Part shown: piece by piece, positions 24,941-33,696 of the stretch | Layout of the letters: each line of letters starts with the position of its first letter | How positions within the stretch are numbered: position 1 is the stretch's first letter | Source: Pseudopedobacter beijingensis | Lineage (GTDB): Bacteria > Bacteroidota > Bacteroidia > Sphingobacteriales > Sphingobacteriaceae | Assembly: GCF_042678145.1 (NCBI RefSeq) | Contig: NZ_JBHUDG010000001.1 | Span: 62,001 to 126,000, forward strand | Direction of reading: 5' to 3' | DNA: 64,000 nt | The notes under the pieces: generated by a model | Databases searched by the model: none | What the model was told of the DNA's origin: nothing | What the model saw: the letters and a program-made list of their open reading frames with translations, nothing else | Position numbers and translations under genes: made by a program

Positions 24941-25089
24941 TAAGAGGCTGTTTAAATTTCATTCAATAATTATTATAGTTGTTGAGATTGCTTCATTCCG
25001 TTAGCAATGACAAAAATAGGAGCGTCACTGCGAGGAACGAAGCAGTCTCTTTTACCCCTGTATTTTATTTATCTCATTTTTAAACAGGT
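24941..25089. repeat. REP-like palindromic repeat, copy 1
   Basis: The element runs from TAAGAGGCTGTTTAAATTTC to TTTTTAAACAGG. Its core is a long imperfect palindrome: GAGATTGCTTC...GCAATGAC pairs with GTCACTGCGAGGAACGAAGCAGTCTC. Related copies lie at 25147-25232, 26832-26940 and about 33452-33525. Confidence 0.8.
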
Positions 25090-25146
25090 TTTATTTAATC
25101 GATTGGAACTAAACTTGCTTCATCATCATCTTGCGAATTAAAAGGT

Positions 25147-25232
25147 TAAGAGCTTGTTTAAATTTCATTCAATAATTATTATAGTTGTTGAGATTGCTTC
25201 ACTCCGTTCGCAATGACAAAAACAGGAGCGTC
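25147..25232. repeat. REP-like palindromic repeat, copy 2 (left half only)
   Basis: Nearly identical to the first 85 bp of copy 1, ending at AGGAGCGTC, so only one palindrome half is present. The rest of 24899-25426 shows no coding sequence. Confidence 0.75.
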
Positions 25233-25346
25233 TTCCGAATTTACTTCGAAACTAAAACATGAAATAATGTCCAAATCACTCAAAAACAATGAAATATTAA
25301 TCGAACTTAGGTTTATAAGTTTTAGGCCACAGCATTAATATTCTAT

Positions 25347-25387
25347 GGAAAAAAAGAACACGCATCATTTCCAAAGAGATGATGCGT
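25347..25387 (-). terminator. Terminator of the luciferase-like oxidoreductase gene
   Basis: Perfect 9-bp arms ACGCATCAT/ATGATGCGT (25360-25368, 25379-25387), followed on the minus strand by a T-rich tract. It lies 40 bp after the stop codon at 25427. Confidence 0.75.
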
Positions 25388-25426
25388 ATAAAATAGTATA
25401 GGATGCTAAAAAGATAAAACCCTGAT

Positions 25427-26464
25427 TTATCCTTTAGGTAATGCTTTTCTAATTTCAGGGGCTACTTTTGTACCAAATAGCTCTATAGCTTTCATTACAT
25501 CTTTATGTTCGGGACCGCCAACATCAATATGGGCAATAAATCTCGTCAGTCCAAAAAGTTCATGCATATACAATATTTTATCGGTAACCTCGGCAGCATC
25601 GCCAATAAATAAAGCTCCTTGTTTTTGTCTGCCGGCTTCAAATTGTTCTTTTCTAAAAGGTGGCCAACCACGTTCTTTTCCTATTCTGTCCATCTGATCG
25701 GCATAATAAGGAAAGTAATTGTCAGCAGTTTCCTGCCCGTTATTACCTAAAAATGTATGCGAATGTATGGCAATCTGCATTTTAGATACATCATGACCAT
25801 GTTTTGCGTATTCTTCTTTGTATAGTTTTACCAGAGGCTGAAACTGGTACGGATAGCCACCTATAATTGCTATAATTAAAGGAAGCCCTAGTTTGGCTGC
25901 CCTAAGGACTGATTCTGGTGTTCCGCCTACGGCAATCCATATAGGTATTTGGGGATTAAGTGCTCTGGGGTAAATACGCTGATTGGTTAAAGGGGCTCTT
26001 ACAGTTCCCTTCCAGTTAATCACCTGGTTTTTATTAATGTTAAGCAGTAAATCCAGTTTCTCTTCAAAAAGAATATTGTAATCACTTAAATGATAGCCAT
26101 ACAAGGGGAAAGATTCAATAAAACTACCTCTGCCTACCATAATTTCGGCCCGGCCACCGGATAGTAAATCCAGCATGGCAAAATCTTCGTAAACTTTTAC
26201 GGGATCTGAAGAGCTTAAAACGGTTACTGCACTGGCCAATTTAATATTTGTAGTTACTGTTGCTGCTGCGGCTAAAATCATTTCTGGGCTAGAAACGGCA
26301 TAATCTTCTCTATGGTGCTCGCCCATGCCAAAGACATCCAGTCCAACTTCATCTGCCAGTTTAATTTCTTTGATGATTTCCTGTATTCTTTGATGTGCAG
26401 AAATCTGTTTTCCGATGGCTGGATTCTGAGCTACATCTCCAAACATTCCAATTCCTAATTCCAT
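25427..26464 (-). CDS. Luciferase-like (LLM class) flavin-dependent oxidoreductase
   Basis: TIM-barrel bacterial-luciferase superfamily protein, 345 residues, probably FMN- or F420-type; substrate unknown. Family blocks: MELGIGMFGD at the start, GLDVFGMGEHHREDYAVSSP, KLASAVTVLSSSDPVKVYEDFAMLDLLSGGRAEIMVGRGSF, and the late block GPEHKDVMKAIELFG. It is a single-gene unit with a clear -7 box and an AAGGAG ribosome site (26474-26479 complement, 9-bp spacing), which is unusually strong for this window. A terminator follows. Confidence 0.88.
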   Translation of the reverse strand: MELGIGMFGDVAQNPAIGKQISAHQRIQEIIKEIKLADEVGLDVFGMGEHHREDYAVSSPEMILAAAATVTTNIKLASAVTVLSSSDPVKVYEDFAMLDLLSGGRAEIMVGRGSFIESFPLYGYHLSDYNILFEEKLDLLLNINKNQVINWKGTVRAPLTNQRIYPRALNPQIPIWIAVGGTPESVLRAAKLGLPLIIAIIGGYPYQFQPLVKLYKEEYAKHGHDVSKMQIAIHSHTFLGNNGQETADNYFPYYADQMDRIGKERGWPPFRKEQFEAGRQKQGALFIGDAAEVTDKILYMHELFGLTRFIAHIDVGGPEHKDVMKAIELFGTKVAPEIRKALPKG

Positions 26465-26496
26465 ATATTAATTCTCCTTATAATTTACTCCTAAAT

Positions 26497-26504
26497 CAAA
26501 TATA
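26497..26504 (-). promoter_or_regulatory. -7 box of the luciferase-like oxidoreductase gene
   Basis: The minus strand reads TATATTTG (full TAnnTTTG match), 33 bp before the start codon. Confidence 0.45.
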
Positions 26505-27126
26505 AATATAAGCGTCTGGTAAAAACTCATCTAATAATTTTTTTACCATTCTTTTTGATTATGATTTTGTTGTGTTTTTTGAGGTAGAAATCTAACTTGC
26601 TCTTCAAAAACAGGACTTGGCCCACTCAAAATAGCCCATGAAAAAAATCACAATATAAATTTAAACAGGCTTTAATGCCAATTTTGAAAAGACATGAAAT
26701 AACAATTGATAGTACCGGAAAATCTACAGTTGATTTAATTAGTGACCTAGAAAAAAAAACGTAATTAAATCATGAAAAATTCCGTAGTAACCTGAGTTCG
26801 ACTATAAAAAGGCTATGAGAGTAATGCCAAAAGAGATTGCTTCACTCCGTTCGCAATGACAAAAATAGGAGTGTCACTGCGAGGAACGAAGCAGTCTCTT
26901 TTACTTCTGTATTTTATTTATCTCATTTTTAAACAGGCTGTAACAATCATACTTCTTCATTTTTAACAAAACTTATCATTATATATGGCCTGTCAATAAT
27001 TTACCTTTTTGAGGAAAAAGGAAAAACTATAGGTTGTACATCAATTGAATACAAAATGGTTAATTTACCTACTTTTAGGTTAAAGTAACACTTTTACATC
27101 AATTGCTTAATTGTCATATTTAAAAT
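26505..27126. other. Non-coding stretch with one palindromic repeat
   Basis: No gene is convincing here. It contains a 29-codon frame at 26675-26764 (MPILKRHEITIDSTGKS...), which may be a gene remnant or chance, and REP-like copy 3 at 26832-26940. Confidence 0.5.
26832..26940. repeat. REP-like palindromic repeat, copy 3
   Basis: Matches copy 1 (24941-25089) from AGAGATTGCTTC through TTTTTAAACAGG, including both palindrome halves. Confidence 0.8.
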
Positions 27127-27435
27127 ATGAATGAAAACTATTTTAGAAAAGGGTTCTCGCAACCTATTATTTCATCAAACGGGATAATGACATTTACATT
27201 GCTGTTTGAAACAGATATCAACGGATCAATTAATGCATATGATTCTAGTTTAAAGGTAAGTATTAATAGTATTTGGAATCTTTCTAACGATGAAGCAGGC
27301 AATACAATTATAACTATTCCTAATTTCAAAATAAGAAAAGGTACCTGGATTAGTTTAGGAGTTTGTTGTAATATAATCCATTTGGAAGATAACTTAAAGA
27401 GCTTTGATTCTGCTTATGATATTGTTGGAGAGTAA
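27127..27435 (+). CDS. Small hypothetical protein, 102 residues, doubtful
   Basis: An ATG-started frame without recognised motifs, signal peptide or membrane segment (MNENYFRKGFSQP...SAYDIVGE). Alternating hydrophobic pattern suggests beta strands. It lies isolated in repeat-rich intergenic DNA and has no clear ribosome site. It may be a real orphan gene, a remnant or chance. Confidence 0.3.
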   Translation: MNENYFRKGFSQPIISSNGIMTFTLLFETDINGSINAYDSSLKVSINSIWNLSNDEAGNTIITIPNFKIRKGTWISLGVCCNIIHLEDNLKSFDSAYDIVGE

Positions 27436-27616
27436 CTAAAGACATAAAGTTCATAACTTAGGTAAGTTTGTAAATATGTTATATGTAATTTCAAATGGAC
27501 TTCATGGGAGTTTTTACAGTGTTTTTACCGGTAAATTAACCTGAAGGATTTCTTGTTTGCTTATCCTATGAATACTACTAGTTTGGAATAGTTGTTTTTC
27601 AGAGGTTTGTCTCTGT

Positions 27617-28078
27617 CTATTTTTTCTGAGCTCTTACATTTTTTACTTCTGCACTGGTTATCATCCCAGATTTATTCTCAAAAGAATTACGGATATAGGT
27701 TAGTATGTCTGCAATCTGTTGGTCGTTTAGCTGATTAAATGGCGGCATAGGGTTGGAATAATATTCGCCATTAATTTCTATTTCTTCATCTAAACCTTTA
27801 AGCAGGATATTAATAAGTCTTGTTTTATCTCCGTTTACGTAAGTGGTTTTTCTTATCGGTGGATTTAGATTAGGCACCCCGTTTCCGTCCGCCTGATGGC
27901 AAACCATGCATTGCTGTGTATAGAGTGCACTCCCTCTGTCGTAAGATTTTTTGAAGTCTGCATTAACCATGTTGCTGGATGGGGCTGCTTTTTTTACTGT
28001 GTTTTTTTGTTGAGCATAGCCTGCCAACCCCATAACCATGCATAATCCTAATGCGGCATAAAATTTATTATTTACCAT
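27617..28078 (-). CDS. Secreted c-type monohaem cytochrome
   Basis: Periplasmic cytochrome c, 153 residues from the ATG at 28078. Signal peptide MVNNKFYAALGLCMVMGLAGYAQQ, haem site QQCMVCHQADG (CxxCH), and a distal Met ligand probably in SNPMPPFNQL. LNDQQIADILTYIRNSF is the usual C-terminal helix of class I cytochromes. Starting from an earlier in-frame ATG would push 15 residues into the preceding gene. Even so, the start overlaps that gene's stop by 11 bp, implying translational coupling. The partner dehydrogenase is the natural electron donor. Confidence 0.88.
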   Translation of the reverse strand: MVNNKFYAALGLCMVMGLAGYAQQKNTVKKAAPSSNMVNADFKKSYDRGSALYTQQCMVCHQADGNGVPNLNPPIRKTTYVNGDKTRLINILLKGLDEEIEINGEYYSNPMPPFNQLNDQQIADILTYIRNSFENKSGMITSAEVKNVRAQKK

Positions 28079-29339
28079 TATAGCTAATCTTAAAGATAGT
28101 TCCTTTTTTATCGTCTGTAACATAAATAGATCCGTCTGGTCCCTGGGCTAACCCGCATGGCCTGTATACGGCTTGAGAGGCTGATGTTATGTTGTCAGAT
28201 CCAGCAAATCCGTTAGCAAAAATTTCCCATTCACCAGCAGGTTTACCGTCTTTAAATGGTACAAAAGCTACATAAAAACCTTCTTGTTTTTCAGGAGTTC
28301 TGTTCCACGAGCCATGAAATGCTATAAATGCACCGTTTTTGTATTTGGCAGGAAACTGATTACCTGTATAGAATAACAATCCGTTGGGGGCAAGGTGAGC
28401 CGGAAAAGCTACTGTAGGGTTAATAAATGCTGTGCTTGCCGGTTTTTTTCCATCTCCACCATATTCAGGAGCTTGTATGTTCTTTTTTTGAAAGGGATCG
28501 TAATAAGCAAATGGCCAACCTGCATTATCTCCTTTTTTTAATTCATATAAACATTCGGCAGGAAGTTCTGCGTTTGCTTTTGCATCGTATAGTTCCGGAA
28601 ATAAGGTGTTTAATTGATCGCGTCCGTGTTGCATCACAAATAAGCTGTTTGTAATATGGTTCCAGTCTAAGCCAACTACGTTTCTTAAACCTGTGGCATA
28701 ACGAACACCCTGACCGTAGGTTTGGTTTAGTTTAGTTGTTTTAAACTGCCAGATACCGCCTGCAGAGTCTAATAATGGACAGCCGGGTATGCCTTTAGAC
28801 CCTGTTTTTCTATCTTGTTCCTGACAGGAGTTTGAATAAGCACCTACGTTTACGTAAATGTTATCATTATTGTCTATCACAATGGATTTGGTTTCGTGCT
28901 GTCGTCCCATCTTCAAGCCGGTAACAATGGTTTCCGGGCTTTGGGTATCTATCACTTCGTTTTTATTGTTCAGTTTATACCTGAATACTTCCTGATTGGA
29001 TGACGCGTATAAATAACCATTTTTTATGAAAATACCTGTACCACCATAATTTCCAAAGCCATTAACTACTTTGTATTTGCCATTGGACTCTTTCAGGTAA
29101 AGGACTCCCTTACCATCTACCGGTCTGGCTAATTTTACATACATACTTCCATCGTTATTGATACTCAGGTGTCTGGGTTTACCCAGGTTTTCGGCAACAA
29201 TATTTGTGGTAAAACCTTTCGGCAAAGTTATCTTTACACCATCGGCAACGGTAATATTTGTTTCGCCCTGAGCAAATGTGTAGGAGGTCATAGTTAGTCC
29301 GGCTATGGCGAGACCACCTATCAATAATACTTTTTTCAT
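28068..29339 (-). CDS. Secreted sorbosone/glucose dehydrogenase-like beta-propeller
   Basis: Periplasmic six-bladed propeller of the soluble glucose/L-sorbosone dehydrogenase family (PQQ-type), 423 residues. The start is set at MKKVLLIGGLAIAGL, a signal peptide ending near SYTFAQG. Family features: LGKPRHLSINNDGSMYV, RYATGLRNVVGLDWN, FVMQHGRDQL, GDNAGWPFAYYDP, FIAFHGSWNRTPEKQEG and the terminal GLAQGPDGSIYVTDD. It is followed by the c-type cytochrome gene with an 11-bp overlap, so sugar or alcohol oxidation would feed electrons to the cytochrome. Substrate and cofactor are inferred from the family. A full -7 box lies at 29361-29368. Confidence 0.85.
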   Translation of the reverse strand: MKKVLLIGGLAIAGLTMTSYTFAQGETNITVADGVKITLPKGFTTNIVAENLGKPRHLSINNDGSMYVKLARPVDGKGVLYLKESNGKYKVVNGFGNYGGTGIFIKNGYLYASSNQEVFRYKLNNKNEVIDTQSPETIVTGLKMGRQHETKSIVIDNNDNIYVNVGAYSNSCQEQDRKTGSKGIPGCPLLDSAGGIWQFKTTKLNQTYGQGVRYATGLRNVVGLDWNHITNSLFVMQHGRDQLNTLFPELYDAKANAELPAECLYELKKGDNAGWPFAYYDPFQKKNIQAPEYGGDGKKPASTAFINPTVAFPAHLAPNGLLFYTGNQFPAKYKNGAFIAFHGSWNRTPEKQEGFYVAFVPFKDGKPAGEWEIFANGFAGSDNITSASQAVYRPCGLAQGPDGSIYVTDDKKGTIFKISYNGK

Positions 29340-29360
29340 CTTAGTTTGGTTGGTATAAAT

Positions 29361-29368
29361 CAAAGTTA
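29361..29368 (-). promoter_or_regulatory. -7 box of the dehydrogenase/cytochrome operon
   Basis: The minus strand reads TAACTTTG, a full TAnnTTTG match, 22 bp before the start codon at 29339. The rest of the 354-bp divergent gap to 29694 shows no gene and no other clear site. Confidence 0.45.
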
Positions 29369-29693
29369 TTATGCAATATACGTATTCCGATTGGCAATAT
29401 CTTCTGTTGAAATCTCAGCCTGTTTTGTCTTACAAATTCAATGTTAGTTTATTTTTACAGGCTGATTGTGCTTTTTCGACTGAAGATAACCAGATCATTT
29501 ATTTTTCAAAAATACAGGGTTGCCTGTTTTTTTATTGAGCTGATTTGGCAAAATATAATGTTTAATTGGCTTCTTTCGCCAAGATAACTTACAAAAATGC
29601 CAAAAAGAAAGGTTTTTTAAAGAGAAACTATGAGATATTTGAATGTAGCTTTTAGTGTACTGAATTTATTTTAAAAACCAATTTTAACTGGAT

Positions 29694-30665
29694 ATGAACA
29701 AATTGACTTTATTAAGCAATAAATATGTGCTGGCTTTAAGTTTGTCTTTGGCTATTTTGTTGGCTTGTACATCTTCAAAAGAAGAAACAACAATAAAAAA
29801 AGAGGAAGAAACTGTTGGTCCGATAACAGGGCCTGATAATGATAAAGATGATCCCTCGAAAGAAGAACCGCCTGCGGGTAACCCCAATGCGGGAAATCCT
29901 GTTGTAAATGGAGCTGTTACTTTAAGTGCAACGGCTAGCTCTGGGAGTGCTTATCCTCTTTTTACTGGGGCTTTTGCCCATGAAAATCCAGATTGTGTAC
30001 ATAGTCCATTTGGGCCACATGTTACACAGGCGTTTGATTCGGATTTAAATAAAAATGTATTTGTTTTCCATAGTCATATCATTGATGATAATGACAGATG
30101 TACCAATTTTGACAGGGTAAGAATGGAAATTAAGGGAAGTAATAGTAAAACGGAACATAAGGAAAATGAAATGGGATATTACAGATGGAAGTTTAAATTA
30201 CCTGCTGATTTTGTAGGGTCTAATACTTTTTGCCATATTTTCCAGATTAAAGCAAAAAGTGGAGATGCCGGTGCTCCATTGATTACTATCACGCCAAGAG
30301 CTTCTGTGCTGGAAGTTATTCATGATGCGGGAGCGAGCAGTGCAAATAGTTTAGGTAAAGTTGTTTCGGTACCATTAGCTCCGTTTAAAGGAACGTGGGT
30401 AGAGGCTTATGTGAAGTATAAAAGTAGTGATAATGGCTCGTTTGAAATTGTATTAACAAGGGTAAGCGATGGTGTTACTTTGCTTAGTTATAATAAAACA
30501 AGTGGTATAGATATGTGGCGTACGGGCGACAATCAGGTGAATCGGGGGAAATGGGGCGTGTATAGATCTAAAGGCGATGGGAAAACTGCGTTAAAGGATG
30601 AACAGGTGAGATTTGCTGATTTTTGCGTATCGGAGACAAGTGAGGCGGAGTGTCCGGGCGGGTAA
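29694..30665 (+). CDS. Lipoprotein with polysaccharide-lyase-like jelly-roll domain
   Basis: Lipobox LAILLAC gives lipidation at C25, followed by a charged, Pro/Gly-rich linker (to about residue 75) typical of surface-exposed lipoproteins. The body (about 80-320) is beta-rich, with VFVFHSHIIDDNDRC, RVRMEIKG, YYRWKFKLPADFVGSNTFCHIFQIK and GTWVEAYVKYK. This pattern resembles concanavalin-like lyases (glucuronan lyase PL20, heparin lyase and alginate lyase types). I cannot assign the family firmly. Cys pairs (C106/C129 region, late C311/C320 region) may form disulfides. Neighbouring GH95 genes support a carbohydrate role. Confidence 0.5.
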   Translation: MNKLTLLSNKYVLALSLSLAILLACTSSKEETTIKKEEETVGPITGPDNDKDDPSKEEPPAGNPNAGNPVVNGAVTLSATASSGSAYPLFTGAFAHENPDCVHSPFGPHVTQAFDSDLNKNVFVFHSHIIDDNDRCTNFDRVRMEIKGSNSKTEHKENEMGYYRWKFKLPADFVGSNTFCHIFQIKAKSGDAGAPLITITPRASVLEVIHDAGASSANSLGKVVSVPLAPFKGTWVEAYVKYKSSDNGSFEIVLTRVSDGVTLLSYNKTSGIDMWRTGDNQVNRGKWGVYRSKGDGKTALKDEQVRFADFCVSETSEAECPGG

Positions 30666-30933
30666 GTAGTAGATGATAAGTTGTATGTGGTAAGTTGTGT
30701 AGTAGCAGATATTGAAGTAATCTGTTAGAAGGTTTTGCCAATACGGTTTATGAATAGGCCAATTAGTTTGATTGGTTTGATGGATAAAATGTGCTAATTG
30801 CGCATTTGATTTTCCTGTTTTTTAGAATATTGATATTGTCAGCTGTCTGAATATAGCTTGGGTGTAAAATGCCATTTCCTATTCAGGCAGTTTCTTTTTG
30901 AATAGGATGTATATTAGATAGTATTACCCAGAT

Positions 30934-33399
30934 ATGCGAAAACTTTATTTTTTAGCTCTAAGCTCTTTTTTAGCTGTTGCAAATGCCGATGCTCAGCAGT
31001 ACGATAAAACTTTAAAATTGTGGTACGATGCACCGTCCAGAAACTGGAATGAGGCTTTGCCTATTGGTAATGGTCGTTTAGGGGCTATGGTGTTTGGCAA
31101 TCCCGACAGGGAGAAAATCCAGTTAAACGAGGAAACTGTTTGGTCTGGTGGTCCTAATACCAATATTACTTCAGAATCGGGGGCTGCTATTCCGAAGCTG
31201 AGACAGCTGATTTTTGAGGAGAAGTTTTTGGAAGCACAGGCTTTGGCTGATGTAGATATGTTTCCGAAGAAAAACAGCGGGATGATCTATCAGCCTGTAG
31301 GTGATTTATTAATTAACTTTCCGGGACATGCACAGGTTGAAAAATATTATAGGGACCTTAATATTGAAAAAGCAGTAACGACCGTTAGCTATCGTTTAAA
31401 TGGTGTTAATTATAAAAGGGAGACTTTCGCTTCTTTCCCAGATCAGGTTATTATTGTTCGTTTAACTGCTGATAAGCCAAATAAAATAACTTTTAATGCT
31501 TCTTTAACTTCGCCGCAGAATAGTGCACAGAAGATAGAAAACGGTAGATTGATTTTAACAGGGCTAACTGCGGATCATGAAGGAGAGAAGGGGCAGATCA
31601 AATTTGAGACTCAGGTTAAAACCAAAGTAAAAGGAGGAAAGGCGGAGCTGACAGGTAATTTATGGAAGGTTACAAATGCCAATGAGGCGATTATTTATAT
31701 TTCTATGGCTACCAATTTTGTCAAGTACAATGATATTTCCGGTAACCAACATGTAAAGGCGTCAAATTATTTAGATAAAGCATTTGTTAAGAATTATGAC
31801 GATGCTCTAAAACAACATATTGCATTCTATCAGCAATTTTTTAACCGGGTAAAGTTTGATGTGGGCGTCAATGCTTCGGTGAATAAACCTACTGACAGAA
31901 GGATTTATGAATTCGCAAAAAGCTTTGATCCACATTTAGCAGCTTTATATTTTCAGTTTGGAAGGTATCTTTTGATTTGTAGCTCGCAACCGGGTAACCA
32001 ACCGCCAACTTTACAGGGAATTTGGAATGATAGAATGGATGCGCCATGGGATAGTAAGTACACGATCAATATCAATACGGAAATGAACTATTGGCCAGCG
32101 GAAGTAACGAATTTATCTGAATTGCATCAACCTTTGTTTAATATGCTGGAAGATCTGGCTGTAACAGGACAAGCCACTGCTCAATCGATGTATGGTGCTA
32201 AAGGCTGGGTAACACACCATAATACCGATTTGTGGCGGATTACCGGTCCTGTTGACAGACCTTATGCTGGACTTTGGCCAATGGGAGGGAATTGGCTAAG
32301 CCAGCATTTGTGGGATCATTACCAGTTTACCGGTAATAAAGACTTTTTGAAGAAATATTATCCTGTTTTAAAGGGTGCAAGTGATTTTTATCTGGATATT
32401 TTACAGGAGGAACCTAAGCACAAATGGTTAGTGGTTTCTCCATCAAATTCCCCTGAAAACACTTATGTAGAAGGTAAGAGAGTATCTATTGCCGCAGGAA
32501 CAACGATGGACAATCAGTTGCTTTTTGATCTGTTTAGTAAAACTGCCAAAGCTGCTGAGATTTTAGGTATAGATAAAGATTACAGTACGCTATTGAAACA
32601 AAAGATCAACAGGCTTGCACCTATGCAAATTGGTAAATACAGCCAGTTACAGGAATGGATGTACGATTGGGACAGACCGGATGACAAACACCGCCATGTT
32701 TCTCACCTATATGGCTTATATCCCAGCAATCAAATATCTCCATATAGTACTCCTGAGCTGTTTGATGCAGCCAGAACTTCGTTGATTTACAGAGGTGATC
32801 CGGCTACTGGTTGGTCTATGGGATGGAAAGTCAATTTATGGGCCCGTTTTCTGGATGGAAATCATGCCTATAAATTAATTACCGATCAATTGAAGTTGGT
32901 TGGCGGAAGTATAGATAGTGTGAACGTAAAAGGCGGTGGAACTTATCCGAATATGTTTGACGCTCATCCTCCTTTTCAAATTGATGGAAACTTTGGTTGT
33001 ACTGCAGGAATAGCGGAGATGATTTTGCAATCACATGACGGTGCTATCCATATTTTACCTGCTTTGCCTGATATCTGGCCAACCGGTAAAATGACAGGTT
33101 TGGTAGCCAGAGGTGGTTTTGTGGTAGATGTTGTTTGGGAGAAATCTAAATTAAAGGAGCTGAAAGTTACTTCTCGTTTGGGAGGAAATTGCAGGTTGAG
33201 AATTAATGAGGATTTATTAGCTTCTACAGCTAATCTTAAAGCTGCATCGGGAAACAATGCTAATGCTTTTTATGAGGTTCCTACGGTTAAGAAGCCAATA
33301 ATTTCTCCTGAAGCTAAGTTAAAACCGGTAGGTATTAAAGCCAGTAAGGAGTTTGATCTTTCTACCGAAGCCGGAAAGGAGTATGTTTTTAAGTTTTAG
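30934..33399 (+). CDS. GH95 alpha-L-fucosidase/galactosidase (first copy)
   Basis: Secreted glycoside hydrolase of family 95, 821 residues, signal peptide ending at ANADAQQ. The N-terminal beta-sandwich block reads LWYDAPSRNWNEALPIGNGRLGAMVFG, with LNEETVWSGGPN. The (alpha/alpha)6 core carries INTEMNYWPAEVTNLSELH, HHNTDLWR, SPSNSPENTY and HPPFQIDGNFG, the blocks that hold the catalytic Asn, Glu and Asp in studied GH95 enzymes. GH95 enzymes remove alpha-1,2-L-fucose or alpha-L-galactose from plant or host glycans. It is followed after about 300 bp by a second GH95. No SusCD pair sits next to it. Confidence 0.92.
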   Translation: MRKLYFLALSSFLAVANADAQQYDKTLKLWYDAPSRNWNEALPIGNGRLGAMVFGNPDREKIQLNEETVWSGGPNTNITSESGAAIPKLRQLIFEEKFLEAQALADVDMFPKKNSGMIYQPVGDLLINFPGHAQVEKYYRDLNIEKAVTTVSYRLNGVNYKRETFASFPDQVIIVRLTADKPNKITFNASLTSPQNSAQKIENGRLILTGLTADHEGEKGQIKFETQVKTKVKGGKAELTGNLWKVTNANEAIIYISMATNFVKYNDISGNQHVKASNYLDKAFVKNYDDALKQHIAFYQQFFNRVKFDVGVNASVNKPTDRRIYEFAKSFDPHLAALYFQFGRYLLICSSQPGNQPPTLQGIWNDRMDAPWDSKYTININTEMNYWPAEVTNLSELHQPLFNMLEDLAVTGQATAQSMYGAKGWVTHHNTDLWRITGPVDRPYAGLWPMGGNWLSQHLWDHYQFTGNKDFLKKYYPVLKGASDFYLDILQEEPKHKWLVVSPSNSPENTYVEGKRVSIAAGTTMDNQLLFDLFSKTAKAAEILGIDKDYSTLLKQKINRLAPMQIGKYSQLQEWMYDWDRPDDKHRHVSHLYGLYPSNQISPYSTPELFDAARTSLIYRGDPATGWSMGWKVNLWARFLDGNHAYKLITDQLKLVGGSIDSVNVKGGGTYPNMFDAHPPFQIDGNFGCTAGIAEMILQSHDGAIHILPALPDIWPTGKMTGLVARGGFVVDVVWEKSKLKELKVTSRLGGNCRLRINEDLLASTANLKAASGNNANAFYEVPTVKKPIISPEAKLKPVGIKASKEFDLSTEAGKEYVFKF

Positions 33400-33451
33400 G
33401 TAGTTGGGGGCGAGTGAAGAAGATCCGAGGTATTGAAATATACTGTTGATA

Positions 33452-33525
33452 TGAAATTGCTTCGATTTCTCGCAATGAGGTTCCTAATTTTTGTAATTGC
33501 GATGAGGAACGACGAAGCAATCTTA
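33452..33525. repeat. Diverged REP-like palindromic repeat, copy 4
   Basis: GAAATTGCTTCGATTTCTCGCAATGAG faces GATGAGGAACGACGAAGCAATCTT, the same palindrome type as 24941-25089. A second short inverted word (GAACTCCGATTTATAAG, GAGATGCTGAAACGAGTTCAGCATGAC at about 33598-33624) follows. No gene is seen in this gap. Confidence 0.6.
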
Positions 33526-33696
33526 TTCAGGACTATGCAAATCACGAAATAATAATTGAACTCCGATTTATAAGGAGGATTCGAAACTTATATGATGAGA
33601 TGCTGAAACGAGTTCAGCATGACAGTATAGGGGAGAATCCGCTTTGATCAATATTTTAGTACAAAATAGAGCTATTATTTAAGAGCCTAACTTTTA

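Noticed and set aside
26675..26764. 29-codon frame MPILKRHEITIDSTGKS...
   Set aside because: Too short, no context and no recognised relative; kept only as a possible remnant.
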